From Nereocystis luetkeana (lineage: Eukaryota; Sar; Phaeophyceae; Laminariales; Laminariaceae), in assembly GCA_031213475.1 (NCBI GenBank), contig JARUPZ010000007.1:4831586-4895585 (forward strand): DNA of 64,000 bases, in the 5' to 3' direction. The translations under genes and the position numbers were made by a program. Of the stretch, positions 1 through 12,345 are shown piece after piece. Within the stretch, counting starts at the first letter, position 1. Every line of letters begins with the position of its first letter. The notes under the pieces were generated by a model, which did not search any database, was not told where the DNA came from, and saw nothing but the letters and a program-made list of their open reading frames with translations.

Positions 1-3000
1 GCGATATTAATTGCCCACTCAAGGAGGCACCCGCTCGACCCCCGCCAACGTGAGACGAATCGATTTATTATAGTAGCCTCTCATAACTAACTTACGGTTC
101 ATTGGGGGGGGGGGGCGGGGAGGTTGTATGAACACAGATGAAGTGTGGTGATGAGAACGCGCCCCCAATGGCGCCGCAGGGGGGTAACATCAACGAAAAA
201 TCATGCCATAACGAAAACAAATGCGGTGGGAGCTCTTGTATGTACGAGGGTGGCGATGTCGCAGGGTCTGGTAGACGAAATATACGGATGGGGTTTAAGA
301 GAGGAATCGGGGCAAGACTTGATAGTCGCGGGAAAGCAAAGATGGTGGGAAGGTAGTTGGATTATCGGCTCGTGGACCAAACGTCGGGGTTGCTTGTTGT
401 GTAACCTGCTGGGTGGAGTGAGGGGTGGTTCAGTCGCGTAAATTTGTCGAGGTCGATAAAGGGTTGAGGGAGGACCACATTATTTTTTTTTTGAAGCAAA
501 CGGCCTGAGAGTACGTAGTGGCTGTACCAGGTATGTGTACAGTTTCTCACTCACTCGACTTATTTCGTGTGTCCTCTCTCGTCCAGGATCGACAAGTTAA
601 CAAAAGGATATCTCCTTTCTTGAAAGCAACTTCATCCAACGTACGCTTTGAAGGTGCAGCCCCCCCCCCCCCCCCCTCATATATGTTCTACTACCTTTAC
701 CTCACTCCTCCAGCTCCCCCCCTGTCGTAGTCCAGATCCCCCCTTAAGGTCACACAGCGAGCGCCCCTCTCCCCTCTCCCTGCTACGGCGTACGTGCCTT
801 CATTTTGATCGCCAGATGCGTTCAGCGCTCTGTCACCTCCTCGTCGACTTGCGCCGAATTGTGCGTGTACACCCGCCTGCGATAGGCGCTTTCTGCAAGC
901 CAGTTTTTCCACAAGAAAAAATACACGCAGGTGAAAACTAAGGTTTCACTTCAATACTGTATGTAAATCGAAAACGGTACGAGTGCCTGCTGCCCTTGTG
1001 AAATCACTCTTTGATTAGGTAAATCAATTATTACATAAAACTACGAACCTAACGATTTTGGTAAAGTTGTTTCAGGGTCCAAGTCGATGAATATTAACTG
1101 ATTCTTCTTGAGGGCAGCTCAGCGACGCCTTGCCGTGTACCTGGTAGTTTCTACTGCAAGAGCGGGAACAACTATTAAACTATTGCGGACCGAAGAAGGC
1201 AGGCGCCGGAAAAGGGAGAAGCTCGAGAGAACGGACACAGCCGGCTACATTACTGCGAGGCGAAACACACGGGACACACACACACGGGTGAGGAATTTGG
1301 AAGAAGAGGGAGGAGAGGCAGGACTTTAATTAGCACGCACGGAAATTTTTGCTCGAAAACTTTGGGGGGTTGTGCCGCAGGGCCAGACTAAAGAGGAGGA
1401 AAGGAAACAGCACCATCAGAGCGCGACGCGAACAGAAAGGCGCCATCAGTGAGATTGGTATAGAACGTCAAGAATGTCAGCGCTTTGAGAACCGGCGACA
1501 GCAAGAAGACAAGCCTTTGCTGTGCGTTGCAGGAAACGTGCAGCAGTGCCCAAACTAATCCTCGACCCCTCTCTCGTCCCCACGAGCAATCACAAGTCTC
1601 GGGCGAGTTCGTAGGCGCGCATAGCTGCGGGAAGGGCAAGAATGTAACAACACTGCTGCTAAGCCTCGGGAGAGCAGGGGACAAACGTCTCCGGTTTTGG
1701 CTGGTGAGGAGGGCGAGTCTCGCCTTGAAGTGGACAGGGGCAGGCGAGCCGTTTGAAACAGTTTATAAGCCCTGAAAGAGGAATTTAGCAGAGGATAGAT
1801 AGGATGAACTTGGAGGGCGAGGAACGATCCACGCTTGCAGAACACCCCACCGCTAGGCCTAGGTAGCACACACGACTAGTAAGAAAAAATGTTATTTCAG
1901 TAGTAAGCCGTGGTGCTTCCTCACCGTAGCAGCATCATCAGTATCAGCCGTCACAGTGTTGCGCACCACAGGCCCATCGGCGTTCGACCAAACTCATATA
2001 TCAGTCAGGAAAATTGAAGACGTTTTGCAACAACGGCAAACATAGTGTTTCCCTCAAGAGTATGCCGGTACCGATCAGAGAAGAAGCGAACCACCTTAAA
2101 CACATATACCTGGTGTATATTGAAAGTCCTTCAGAATACTACACCATGAAGGAGATAAAAAGACGGAGATCTACGAGGTATACGTAGTGCATGATACCGT
2201 AGTCCTGCACCCCAGATAGATGCACACAGCTTACCAAAAAAGTGTAGCCGGGGGTTTATCCACCCTCCTCCCCCCAGGAAAGCGGGCGACGTCGCCCAGA
2301 GGTCGTTTATCAGAGCTCTTTATAAACCCTCCACCTGCCTCCACTGCGCAATGTTTACATTTTTTTACCAGGTGGATGGTACAGCAGTAGTATAGAATGG
2401 TGCCGTGCGAGTGGATATAGAGAAGTTCGGACAAAGTCGTTCCATGTGTTGCGGACGAAAGTTGATGGAGGAACAATAACATTTACTGCTGTGGTTATGA
2501 CCACTAAGCCCTCTAGGACTGCACTCCCGTTGTCGGGATAAACCGCTTGCCATCGGAGGCAGATTTTGTAGGTGTACAGTGCAGTACCCAAAGAGGAAAA
2601 ATATACCTCGTACCTGGCACCGTCTGTACTATTAATAATACAAGGCACGTACAGCAGCAGTAGGATACCTTTCTTGTGAAGCTATACTATTGGATTTAAT
2701 ACTATGTATACTTACTCTGTATGCTACTGGTACTAAATTTGTGTACCTTATACCGCCTGTGACGTGCGAACGATATGGCTATGTTTTCTACGAGATACGT
2801 ACAAGTTAATAAAGCTACGGTAGTACAATGCGCTCGTACGGGTGCCTATTCTGTGCCCGTCGTACGAATACATGAAAGAATCGCTCAACAAGTAGCGAAT
2901 CGTCAGCACATTTCACGCCTTGCAACGGGCGATACGAAGATACCAACACTCTACCATTGCACTGCAGCATGCATTTATTTTCGAACATAGACACAATAAA

Positions 3001-3790
3001 GACAAAACACATCTGGCTATATAATGGGTGCAGCAGTAGAAGGCACTACATGTACGGCCGACGCGTGGTTTTAACTTTATCCGATCTCCGAAGCATACGC
3101 GACGGGTCCACAGGAGAGTACCTCCGGTCTGTATGGTTGCCGCCCACCACCTCTACAATACATCTACGCTTTATTGTCGGAAGGCAAGCATAACAATAAT
3201 AATATTGACAGAGTAATATGTTATGTGTCATCGATCAGATCATGGTACTATGAATTGCAAACTCTTGTTCCATCCTATTCTGGTTGTCTTGCCGACGAAA
3301 ACAAGGACGGGAGAGCTGGGGGGAGAGATGGCATGCTTCTTTTTTTGGCATTCCTTTGGGGCATACCTAAGAACGAAGAAGTTGAGAACTGACTGAATAA
3401 GTTCGGTGCGTGCTCTACCACGTGGGGGCCTCGGCTGCCTTTCGTTTTCGCGCGTTGCGTTTTGCCAACGTTATAATATTATAACAGTCGCACAAGGGCC
3501 ACCATCGAATATTAATATTCCCAACATCAATATTGGCAGTACATATCACAAGGCCTGACACTATCAAAATACGCCCAACATTGTAACCTTGGCAATATCA
3601 AGTAAAATCGGTTTGATATATATGTGTGTATAGTTCTCTCGCGAGTTTCCATTTTGAGCTTCTTCGCCGTGTTTTTTTGCGATATTTCTTGTTTCTTCAT
3701 GTTTTGCGATTGACACAACAAGCATATTATACGCATATATATATATCGATATGCAGTCGGACGGAAACCATCACGACAACAGTTTTGTCA
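1..3790. other. intergenic, no gene supported
   Basis: No reading frame here has splice sites, composition or motifs that I would call a gene. A GC-richer stretch at about 1100-1790 has open frames on both strands, the longest about 100 codons. Frames on opposite strands cover the same bases, so none can be preferred. A SINE relic lies at 730-862 and is listed separately. At about 2480-2530 there is a weak relative of the GGGGACAA hairpin family seen at 50.4 and 51.5 kb. Confidence 0.5.
730..862 (-). mobile_element. SINE family 1, old 3'-domain relic
   Basis: Read on the minus strand, this matches the internal domain of the two young family-1 SINEs at 42.6 and 49.8 kb: ACAATTCGgcgcaaGTCGACGAGG, then GCTGAA, then AAATGAAGGCAC, then TGTGACC and GGATCTG, in the same order and with similar spacing. 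The tRNA-like head is not recognisable. It is clearly more diverged than the two full copies. Confidence 0.65.
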
Positions 3791-3802
3791 AGTGAGCCAT
3801 CT

Positions 3803-4039
3803 CACGGTAGGGGTGCACCCCCAGAAGTTCCTGACCTCCTCACATTAGGAGCTCAATATCTCACCCGATACAAAACACCTGGAAGAAATTAGTTCGCGCC
3901 ACCCGACTGGCACCTCTATGCGCTGGTCCTAAAACGAGTATTCGACGAGTAGAATTTTCATCCTAACTGCTGGTTCCTCACGTAGGGAACCCAATATGGC
4001 CAGAAACCTTTTGGGCCAAAAAGTGCAACCCCTACCGTG
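3803..4039. mobile_element. hairpin-ended MITE, family A, copy 1
   Basis: A 237-bp element with terminal inverted repeats: CACGGTAGGGGTGCAC on the left and the complement of GTGCAACCCCTACCGTG on the right. It shares its interior with a second copy at 7.1-7.3 kb, including CAGAAGTTCCTG, TTAGGAGCT, CACCCGATACAA, TCCTAAAACGA and CATCCTAACTG. It has no coding capacity. The class of the parent transposon is not evident, and I could not fix a target-site duplication. Confidence 0.75.
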
Positions 4040-4365
4040 GGGTGACTCAAGTATATAGGTAGGTCTGGTTGACAGCACCTTCCACGTTTTGGGTCACTGG
4101 ATCATAATTTCCCTTTTATATGTATGTGGATGGTATGATTGGAATAAGAGCTGCACATTGCCAGATAGATAGATGGCGAATGGAACAATAACAAGGGTAT
4201 TTCAATATATATCACCAATGACGATATTAACAGTAGCAACAAGCTAGATATATATGATACTTTTTTTACGTCCGCACGAAGCAGTCTCGGTTTGGGGCAG
4301 CATTTTTTACGTGCGCCGGCAGTCATTCCTTTGGCCGGGCAAGACATCGTGACCACCTTATTGCT

Positions 4366-4590
4366 CAGGCAGGTGGCCGTACCTCCCCCTTGCATAACGT
4401 GGGCTTAAAAATATCATTGTGGGGGCATTGGATGATGTAGCACACATCAAATTAGGTGGTGTATCGAAATGAGGGGTTGTCGACCCCTTGTGGGGCTTGC
4501 TACATTGTTCAGTGTATCTGCTCGTACAATGAATGGCTATATTTCATGCCCCCATTGTGCAAGGAGAGAGGGGGACTCCGGCCGCATGTA
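4366..4590. mobile_element. fold-back element, family B, copy 1
   Basis: The left end AGGTGGCCGTACCTCCCCC and the right end (GGGGGACTCCGGCC) are inverted repeats. The interior motif GCTACATTGTTCAGTGT is shared with copy 2 at 6.55-6.78 kb. Non-coding and diverged between arms, so probably old. Confidence 0.6.
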
Positions 4591-4875
4591 TGTGCATAGG
4601 AAAACACCTTAGTTAGGCCCGACAACTGTTTAGCATTCATTGCCATTCATTGCCACGCGCGCGCGTTCTTGCGTGTCTATTTATTATAGCGTTGGGTTTA
4701 CGGGCAGAGCCTTGGAGGCGGTGCACTTCGATGCTATTGATAAATTTGCTCCTCATCCCGACACAACATAACAAACAGTAGGCACAGGCAGGGGACTAGA
4801 TACACGAAGTAGACGCGTGCTTGCCTTCTAGGAGTAGAGCCTAATTTTGTTTGAGGCTCCTCACTGCGTTATCAT

Positions 4876-4933
4876 GCGTAGGTTGGGTAGGCGACTGGTT
4901 GACCTTTTACCTTTTTTTCTAGCCCAACGGACT
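4876..4933. repeat. dispersed 50-bp repeat, copy 1 of 3
   Basis: The segment GTTGGGTAGGCGA...GGTTgACC...TAGCCCAACGGACTA recurs at 6840-6898 and 7341-7393. Each copy starts with GTTGGG and has GCCCAAC near its end, so each can form a short hairpin. This copy directly abuts the TA-flanked hairpin at 4935-5039. Confidence 0.6.
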
Positions 4934-4934
4934 A

Positions 4935-5039
4935 TTACGGGGGACCGTAGTAAACAGGACCAAATATGGTCTGTCAAAATAGGCAAATATATAGGTTTCC
5001 GTGTGTACCGTGGGTCCTATTTACTATGGCCCCCCGTAA
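4935..5039. mobile_element. TA-flanked short hairpin element, copy 1 (mariner-like MITE)
   Basis: About 105 bp with imperfect inverted ends TTACGGGGGACC and its complement. It is preceded by TA and followed by TG, which would be a decayed TA duplication. A second copy at 54726-54831 has the same ends and a clean TA on both sides. TA target sites are typical of Tc1/mariner-derived MITEs. Assignment beyond that is inference. Confidence 0.7.
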
Positions 5040-5099
5040 TGAGACCTGAACAACTTGGCGAGTCTCGTATACTCAACCCCGAAAACGGATATTATTGAT

Positions 5100-6540
5100 T
5101 AAAAGTTAAGAATGCAACCCGACGAACACTCTCAGAGCCTACAGGCGATGCAGTGGGTATACCACCAATATTTTTTGTAAATCATCTAACGGTACCCCAA
5201 CGATATTGGATTAAGGAAACCGGCCACAGTCATAAATATTTTGTCCGGAAACTGCTCACCCCTACCGCAGCACGCCTATTTTGTCCTGCCGACGACGCCA
5301 TTTGTTAAGGTCTCGGTCCGATGGGCTACCGGTAACAAGGTGAACCCCTCGCCTACCCAAAGTAAGCCTTATAACTAATAACATACCTGATACCTGGTAT
5401 ACGTATACTACAGTAGTGTTGCGTCGTGAAAATAACACAACATTTATTTACTCCAATATTATTTGTAGGCCATGTGGGAGGGGTTGTTGGCCGTGTTGAA
5501 GCGTATACCTGTTTTTTGGGTGTGGGGTGTGCAGGCAGTTCCCTCCCCAACAGGGAGGAGTCTCACTAAAAAAATACCAGGTAGGTGCTACGTACCCCGC
5601 CTTGTTGTTTACAGTGAGTGGGTGATAATCGCAACGCACTGGTTCCAGGTACTAGGACAATACAACCGGTTGTATGGTCGAAGTAACTGGCACGTTCGTT
5701 GAAGACACATACATGTCACGTGCGCGTGTGTATCACCGACGTGTATACTGTGTACTACAGCAGTGGTATGATATATCAGGTACTGCAGTGCATATCTCCT
5801 TCGAGTTGGATAGTATTATACCACGCGCGAACCAACTGGCACGGTACCTTCCTGGTATAATACGCAGTTGGAACTGGCTGTTCGCCTCAAGGCTGCCATG
5901 GCCAAAGGACCGCTCGAGCGAGTTTTTTCGAGGAAAAAAGGCGGTTCATGGGCGATTTTTGAGTCTCCGTCTATCATAGGGTCTAGCCCCATCATGTGCA
6001 TTTGCTCGTGACAGCCGTTTAGACGTTTATAATACGTACGAACAAATATTGCTGCGTTGATCTATCTGTCCATTTTGAAGGGCTGCTGCCTAAATTCGCT
6101 TCGCTTGCGTCACGGCCGTCAACAGTAGATCTATGGTTTGATCATGTCTGAGTACCCAGTTTCGTGTCCATGGACGCCTGTCCTGCTATCCCAGTACCTG
6201 GTATGCATCAGTACGCATGCATGTACCCTTTCATGTGTATGAGTCTGTCCTGCGATGCATTCCACGAAGGCAGTACAGACAGGCGTACAACGATAGCACC
6301 GCGTAAAAAATGAATCTCGTACTACTACTGTGTTGCTCAGGCAGTTCGATTTCCCCGCTCAAGGACCCTCCGTACTCTCTAGCGTCGCCTTCTCTCGTCT
6401 AGTAGGTAGATGTCGGCGAGGCAGAGACGGCTACAACCAGAGCACGCGTGAGTGACTTCAGGCATCATCTATCTCCAAATAGGCATGCTGCATCAAAGAG
6501 GGGATATGTATATCAAACTCGGCCCCATAGACCAATGTAC
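5100..6540. other. intergenic, no gene supported
   Basis: Only short open frames are present, and none has coding character. Several TACCTGGTA-type palindromes occur (near 5390, 5645 and 6195). Confidence 0.5.
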
Positions 6541-6547
6541 CTGCACA

Positions 6548-6777
6548 AACAGGTGGCCGGGACCCCCCCCCCCCATGCACAATGAGGGCGTGAAAAACGC
6601 CCTGTGGAGACATTGAACAATGCGTATACAGTAGCGAACCCTTGATTGATGAGATGTAGACAGCATATCACTCCGGTCCGCCTACTATAGCGGTGTGCTA
6701 CATTGTTCAGTGTCTACGCAAGCATTTTTAAACGCGCACATTCTGGAGGGGGGGGGGGGGGGTCCCGGCCACCTGTG
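6548..6777. mobile_element. fold-back element, family B, copy 2
   Basis: The left end CAGGTGGCCGGGACCCCC and the right end GGGGGTCCCGGCCACCTG are near-perfect inverted repeats. Inner arms also pair (GACATTGAACAATG with CATTGTTCAGTGTC). The arms are better kept than in the copy at 4.4 kb, so this insertion is probably younger. Confidence 0.75.
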
Positions 6778-6905
6778 TAGCGACTTCGCCAGTCGGCCCA
6801 ACTACCTTGAAGTACAAATCGTACTCGCGCTGTTACAAGGCTTAGATTGGGTAGGCGATCGGTTAACCTTTGAGCTTTAGCCCAACGGACTAAGACCATA
6901 TCCAA

Positions 6906-6967
6906 TGGCGTCATCGGCAGTACATCTCATGGGTCGTTGGTCGTGAGTTCGAATCTCACGTCCACCA
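6906..6967 (+). pseudogene. tRNA-like relic (tRNA pseudogene or SINE head)
   Basis: A box-A-like TGGCGTCATCGG is followed about 40 bp later by a good T-arm: GTGAG, loop TTCGAAT, CTCAC, then GTCCACCA. The 3' acceptor strand finds no 5' partner upstream, so a cloverleaf does not close. The segment around CATCTCATGG recalls an initiator or elongator methionine tRNA, but I would not assign an isotype. Not a functional tRNA gene as read. Confidence 0.5.
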
Positions 6968-7094
6968 TGAAAATGTTTTCAAAGAAGAGTGAATTTCCTC
7001 ATGCCGAGAACCTGAAAAAATACTTCTGGATCCCCAAAAATTGGAACCGCGTGTTGGTGTCACGCGTCGACCCGTATAGCTGTTCGTTCCATCC

Positions 7095-7318
7095 CATAGT
7101 AGGGGTGCACCAGAAGTTCCTGCCCCTCATATTAGGAGCTAAACATCTCACCCGATACAATACTTGGAAAAAATTCGTTCGTGCCACCCGACCGGCACTT
7201 GTATGCCCTAGTCCTAAAACGAACATACGAGTAATTTTTTTCATCCTAACTGGTAGTTCACTTAAGGAACTCAATTGGTCAGAAACCTTAGGCCCAAAAA
7301 GTGTAACCCCTACCGTGG
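7095..7318. mobile_element. hairpin-ended MITE, family A, copy 2
   Basis: The left end CATAGTAGGGGTGCAC and the right end GTGTAACCCCTACCGTG match copy 1 at 3.8 kb through the whole interior, with scattered substitutions. The open frame across it has no coding meaning. Confidence 0.7.
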
Positions 7319-7399
7319 GGTGTTATGGGGTATTCTAAGGCTTATGTTGGGTAGGCGATCGGTTAACCTTTAGCCCAACGGACTAAGACCTTAAAAACG

Positions 7400-9250
7400 C
7401 CCCGTCTCCCACCCATTGCGTTATGAGGGTAGGCTCGGTGTGGGTGAGAGGACTGTCGGGAGGGACCCAAAACATAAAAATAAATAAATACGGGAGAAAA
7501 GCAGCAATTAACATCGCCAGTACGTAAAAGAGACTAGGAAAAAATCGTCGGGGAATTCCGTGAGCTCATTACATCCCCCCAGCTGATTAAGTACAGTCGA
7601 GATCTAGTCGGGGTGATGTACTTCAAAAACAGGCTCTCTCGCAAGAAAGCTGGCGACCAATCCATGCATGCGTTAGTCGAGACCTAAGGGCTCACCAAAC
7701 AATAAGGCAAGCGCGTGAACGCGGTCGATAGGATTTCGACGGTGGGGTCTAAGGAGTATTACAGCGAGGCGCCGGGGGGGGGGGTGGGGTGATTTCTCGG
7801 GGGCGATGTACGTATATATCGGGGCATCGCGGCTCGTGTGATGGCGGCAGAGGTTGGGGGGTGTCAGCCGAAAAAGTCGTGCTCGGGGGAGGGGGGGGGG
7901 GGGGCGTACTCATTTGTTGCTTGCTTGCCTTGGTCATTTGACCATTGACCACGCATCCCTTTCGAGACGTGCTCGGGGGAGGAGGGGGCAGGGACGGGTC
8001 GAATGGTGAAGGGGTGCACGCCGCTGCCGCAGGAATAATACGTGGGGGCGTTGGCTTATAGCACTACCGGTATACCCGCCACTGCCCTACATAGTCACCG
8101 CGGCTATGTGTATACTAAAAGTATGCAATTAGTATATATCAGGTAGTAGATTCGTCGCAGCGGAATTACAGCATGTATTCTGGTTTTATGGCGCTGCTCA
8201 TCAGCCTATGTAGTCGCCGCGGCTGTGTAGACCACTGGCTAGTAGATTCGTCGAACTGGAAACTATATCATGTGTTGACGATATAAAGCACTATGCACGG
8301 GTCCACTGGCTTAAAAAGCCATCGTACGGCTTCTATAGGTTAGTAGGATAGAGGTCATTTAGCCAACACGTTATGCAATTTCCGGTTCTACCAATCTCCT
8401 AAGCCAGCATCGATGGCTACGTGTGCTAGCTAGCGGAGTGGCTATTTAGGCGGTTGATATTTAAAGTGGGTGCGTACTGCTACTAGTGCATGGCCAACAA
8501 GGGATGTACCGTGGGGTCGGTTCTCGCAGGCTTGTTTGTGTATCCACTTCTGGAACGCTTGGAGAATAACCACCAGTACACCCTTTTTCCTCCCTCCCTC
8601 CTCCCCTTCCTATCTCCTCCCCTCCCTCCCTCCTTCCCTTCCTCCCCCACTCCCTCCTTCACCCTCCCGCCGGACGTAGTGAGGATGGATATGTGCTTCA
8701 ACATACTCTCAATAGTACGTGGACAGGAAAAAGCCACGCCGTAGATTAATGCTACAGTAGCGTGCTAGATTCCTCGAATCGGAAAGTGTAAATTCAGTCG
8801 CTCAAATACCTACACAGTACCGTGTCTATATTATTAGCAAGCGGGCAGTGCTATACATCCAGACAGGGGGTGCAGCTGGCATCGTACTGAGCAGCATCTT
8901 TGATAGGCGCACGGAGCAAGTGTGGGCTGGGGGGTCTACCGAGCAATTGAAGAGTAGGTACTGACATCGTCAAGCTCTAACTTTTTCGACTCCACAGCCA
9001 ACTGTGTGCGCTGTGTGCGCCGAAGATCATGCTCGACAACATGTTCGACGATCGAACTAAAACTGAACACGATTCAGACAGATACCTTGCGATCAGCTTC
9101 ATTCGTCACTCGAGCCCTCCCTGTGGTCATCGTACAAAATAGGGGTAATTCGGGCTACTATTAAGATTAGGATGGCATGATGATTCCTCTGACCGAACAC
9201 CTTAACCACTACCTCTCTCCTTCGGTTTATCGTAAACCTTACCAGGTACC
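7400..9250. other. intergenic, no gene supported
   Basis: Poly-G/poly-C tracts (about 7770-7910) and a pure CCCTCC-rich pyrimidine tract (about 8575-8665) account for the longest open frames. Nothing here supports a gene. Confidence 0.5.
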
Positions 9251-9252
9251 AG

Positions 9253-9925
9253 GTATCACGTAGTGTTTGTGTATGGTAAGGCACCCACGAGGCAGTTACA
9301 TAATACCCCCTCTACTGTCTTTGGAATTGCCCACACCGGGAAAAAAATCATTGAAGCTGTCAACCATTTGCGTGCACGTCCGCCTCACAAGCGATTGTCA
9401 GTAGAATGCAGCTCACCCTGCATGCGACTCGCTGGATGCCTCACGGTGCTTCGCGCTTGTGGTGCAAGCAATGTCTGCCTGGTCGGTGAAAAACCGACAT
9501 GCCCCGTCCCGGCATTGTAGGCATGCGAGGGTCTATGGTCATACGACTACGGCTGTACATGATATCGGGGGCACCTCCCCCAGCTATATAGTACTTCCAT
9601 TGCTGTATCTGGAAATGGCCACATCGGAAAATAAATTATGTCATTGAAGCTATCATTTACATGCAAGTCCGCCTCACATTGTACAAGCGTTTTTTAGTAG
9701 AATGCAGCTCACCCTTCATGCGGCTCGCCAAATACATCACGGCGCTTCGCGCTTGGTGCTACAAGCAGTGTCTACCTGGTCGGTGAAAACCCGACGTGCT
9801 CCGTCCCGGCATTGCAGGGATGTATGTGGGGGTCTACTCCAAGCATGATACCGACCCCCCCCCCCCCCCTCCTATCGTCATACGACTCCGACCACATGCA
9901 TGATATTGAGCACCCCCTCCCCGCT
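9253..9925 (-). mobile_element. SINE-like family 3, two diverged units
   Basis: Two partial units, about 9253-9570 and 9581-9925, of the repeat that forms the array at 27.0-29.4 kb. Shared landmarks on the + strand are TAAGGCACCCACGAGGCAG, GAAGCTGTCA, AGAATGCAGCTCACCC, CGCTTCGCGCTTG, GGTCGGTGAAAA and GTCATACGACTACGGC. The tRNA-like head is not seen here. Open frames in this stretch are repeat artefacts. Confidence 0.75.
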
Positions 9926-10179
9926 CCCTTTCTCCTTCCCTCCGGTGTTCCGTCTTGAAAGGGCGGATGCGTAGTCAATTGTCGGATGATAAAGGCACGC
10001 AATGAGTGAGTACCCCCCTCCCCCCCGCCCCTTCCCTCGTATTTTCATTCCACCCTATTGTGTACTCTAAAGAGCGCGTTTTTTTATTCCAGCAAAGTAC
10101 GCAAGTGAGCGCCCTGGGCTCTTCTTGTAAGATGGTTTGAATACGCAATCTATTTAGTTTTTATAGAGGTGCATTTGCG

Positions 10180-10675
10180 GGATCCTCATGGAAGTCCCAT
10201 GGAAGTCCCGTGGAAGTCCCGAGGAAGTCTCATGGAAGCCCCACGGGATTCTCATATGGAAGCACCGTACTCCGGGTCCCATGGAAGTCCCGTGAAAGCT
10301 CCATGGAAGCCCCGTGGAAGCTCCGTGGCAACTCCGTGGAAGGTCCGTGGGAGCCCCATTGAAACCCTACGGAAGAAAGTGGAAATCGGATGGGGATACA
10401 ATGGGAACCCCTTGGAGCACTATGGACACATTACGTATAATTCCATTGAATCGCATGGGAGTCCCATGGAAGCACCATGGGAGCCTCACGGAAGTCCCAC
10501 GGGAGTCCCATGGGAGAACCATGGGGAAAAGTCTCATGGAAGTCGCATGGAAGATCCAAGGGATACAATAATCTGATGGAAGTCCCATGGGAGTCCCGTG
10601 GAAGACCCGTGGGAGTCCCATGGGAGTCTCATAAAAGTCCCAATGGAAGCTTCGTGAGAGCCCCATGGGAACACT
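10180..10675. repeat. minisatellite array 1, 12-bp CCATGG-type unit
   Basis: About 40 imperfect tandem copies of a 12-bp unit close to GGAAGTCCCATG. The unit often reads TCCCATGG and is partly palindromic. Because the unit is a multiple of three and rarely contains stops, long open frames run through it on both strands. These give repetitive peptides rich in Met-Glu-Val-Pro-Trp or His-Gly-Ser-Pro and are not considered genes. A related array lies at 11.96-12.35 kb. Confidence 0.85.
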
Positions 10676-10679
10676 CTTG

Positions 10680-11955
10680 CTGCGATAGGGGTAGAACATG
10701 TTGGCCAAACTGCCACTGGGATTGACGGGGTTTCTTATGGACACTGAGGAACTGCCTAATATCGTTGATCCCATTTTTGTTTTACATTAAAATTCGAATA
10801 ATACCTACCATAGGCCGACGTTAAGCGTCCATTTTTTTTACCAAAGTCAGTTCTTGGGGAGGCCTTGAGCTCCTTAGGGCCACGCAAGATTCCGGCTACT
10901 CAAAACCCTAGATGTTTTATCGGAACATAAAACAACGTCTCTATTTTAACACGCTACGTTTAGAACCCCGGCAGGTTCGCGCCTACCGGAGGGCGCCAGT
11001 GACCCAACAGAATTTCATCACAGCAGCTTCTATTTCTCTTGATTGTCCTTCCGCAGGTTCTCAACAGAGGCCTACACCTCGATTAGAGGTGCTACAGTGC
11101 AGTGGTCGAAATTGGTCAAAAATAGGGGTGCACAAAGTGAGACAAAACTTAACCCACAACCAAACGCTTGCACGTCACATACATACGGACAGCTACAACT
11201 CAGGAATTACAGCCCGCGAAATTGAGGGATGCTCCTAATAATGGGGTGTGTGAGGGCGTCGGGTGCGCCAGACAGCAGTCAGTCGTAGGCAGCCAGGAAC
11301 GACTGACAAAGTGCTTTCTTCGTGTACTCGAAGTTTCGAGCCAGTGGCACAAAAAACTCCCAAAATCGCTAATAATAATAAAACGTTTCATTTCCCGCGC
11401 GGGAGCGTATAGTACAATGGCTACATCACCAATGAAGAAATGGCACTCGCTCACAGACTGTTCTTCTCCAGGTAGGTGGATGATGTATCTCTTTTTGGGT
11501 CGCCGCCGAAGATGCCGCGGAACAATATATAAACTACTGTAGGTTCCCACAAAAGTTGTGTGGCCCCAAATAAAGGCAAAAAAAGGCGAAAATTGGGCTA
11601 AAAAGGGCTCGAAAAGGACCTTTTTCCCCCTTCTTTTTTATCCTCCGGCGGATTGGTAAAACTACAGCTCAAGCTCACCACACTTCCACGTTCCAATTTC
11701 GTGTCGTATGTCCAAAGGCTCTAGATTCTTGTTTATTTGCATCAATCATTTATTCTGAAACTTCGAAATATGGGCCTTGGTTGTGTACTCTTATGTCCAA
11801 GACGCATGTATATTTTGCCGAAGAACGCCTACTTACTGTTGTTGTAGTGGTAACGCGCGCCTTCTTGACGCATTCCTGTGAGTGAGTCACCGTCACACCA
11901 ACTATCGGAAAAAAGAGGTGCTACCCTTACCGTAACACGCGTCGGAAGCACCATA
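10680..11955. other. intergenic, no gene supported
   Basis: Short open frames only. The spacer lies between the two related minisatellite arrays and contains none of their units. Confidence 0.5.
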
Positions 11956-11959
11956 CGAA

Positions 11960-12345
11960 GAAGAAAGTCCCATGACAGTCGCATGGGAATCCCATGGGAG
12001 ATGGGAATCCAATGGAAATCCCATGGAGATACTGTAATCCCATGGGAGTCCCATGGATGCCCCACATGGCGGTCCTAGGGAAGCACACTGCAATTAATTC
12101 CATTGAAAGCACCATGGAAAGATGAAACTTCCAATCGCATGGAAACACGGCGGTGGAAGTCCAATGGGAGTCCCATGGAAGGTCCATGGGATTCCCACAT
12201 ACATGGGTATCACATAGATAGAAGCCTTGTGGGAGTCCCATGGGAGTCCCGAAAGGAAGCACCCTGTACTGTATAATCCCATCGCAAAAGGAAGTCTCAT
12301 GGAAGCACATAATAATAATGTGAACAATATGCTCCCTGGTACTCC
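11960..12345. repeat. minisatellite array 2, 12-bp CCATGG-type unit
   Basis: The same unit as array 1 (AGTCCCATGGGA and variants), more diverged and interrupted by non-repeat spacers. The open frames on the minus strand (about 127 codons) are a by-product of the 12-bp period. Confidence 0.8.

Larger units (their letters stand above)
6837..7393. repeat. composite unit bounded by 50-bp direct repeats
   Basis: The same 50-bp sequence (GGCTTA..TTGGGTAGGCGATC...AGCCCAACGGACTAAGACC) stands at 6837-6898 and 7337-7393 in direct orientation. Between the copies lie a tRNA-like relic and MITE family A copy 2. The arrangement could come from recombination or duplication, or the whole unit could have moved together. 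The sequence alone does not decide. Confidence 0.55.

Noticed and set aside
1388-1869. Open frames of about 100 codons in the GC-rich stretch
   Set aside because: Frames on both strands overlap fully and none shows a signal peptide, motif or splice sites.
6906-6967. Functional tRNA gene
   Set aside because: T-arm and box A are present, but the acceptor stem does not pair, so it is listed only as a relic.
10169-10774. Overlapping 135-codon open frames on both strands
   Set aside because: Produced by the 12-bp minisatellite period; no independent support.
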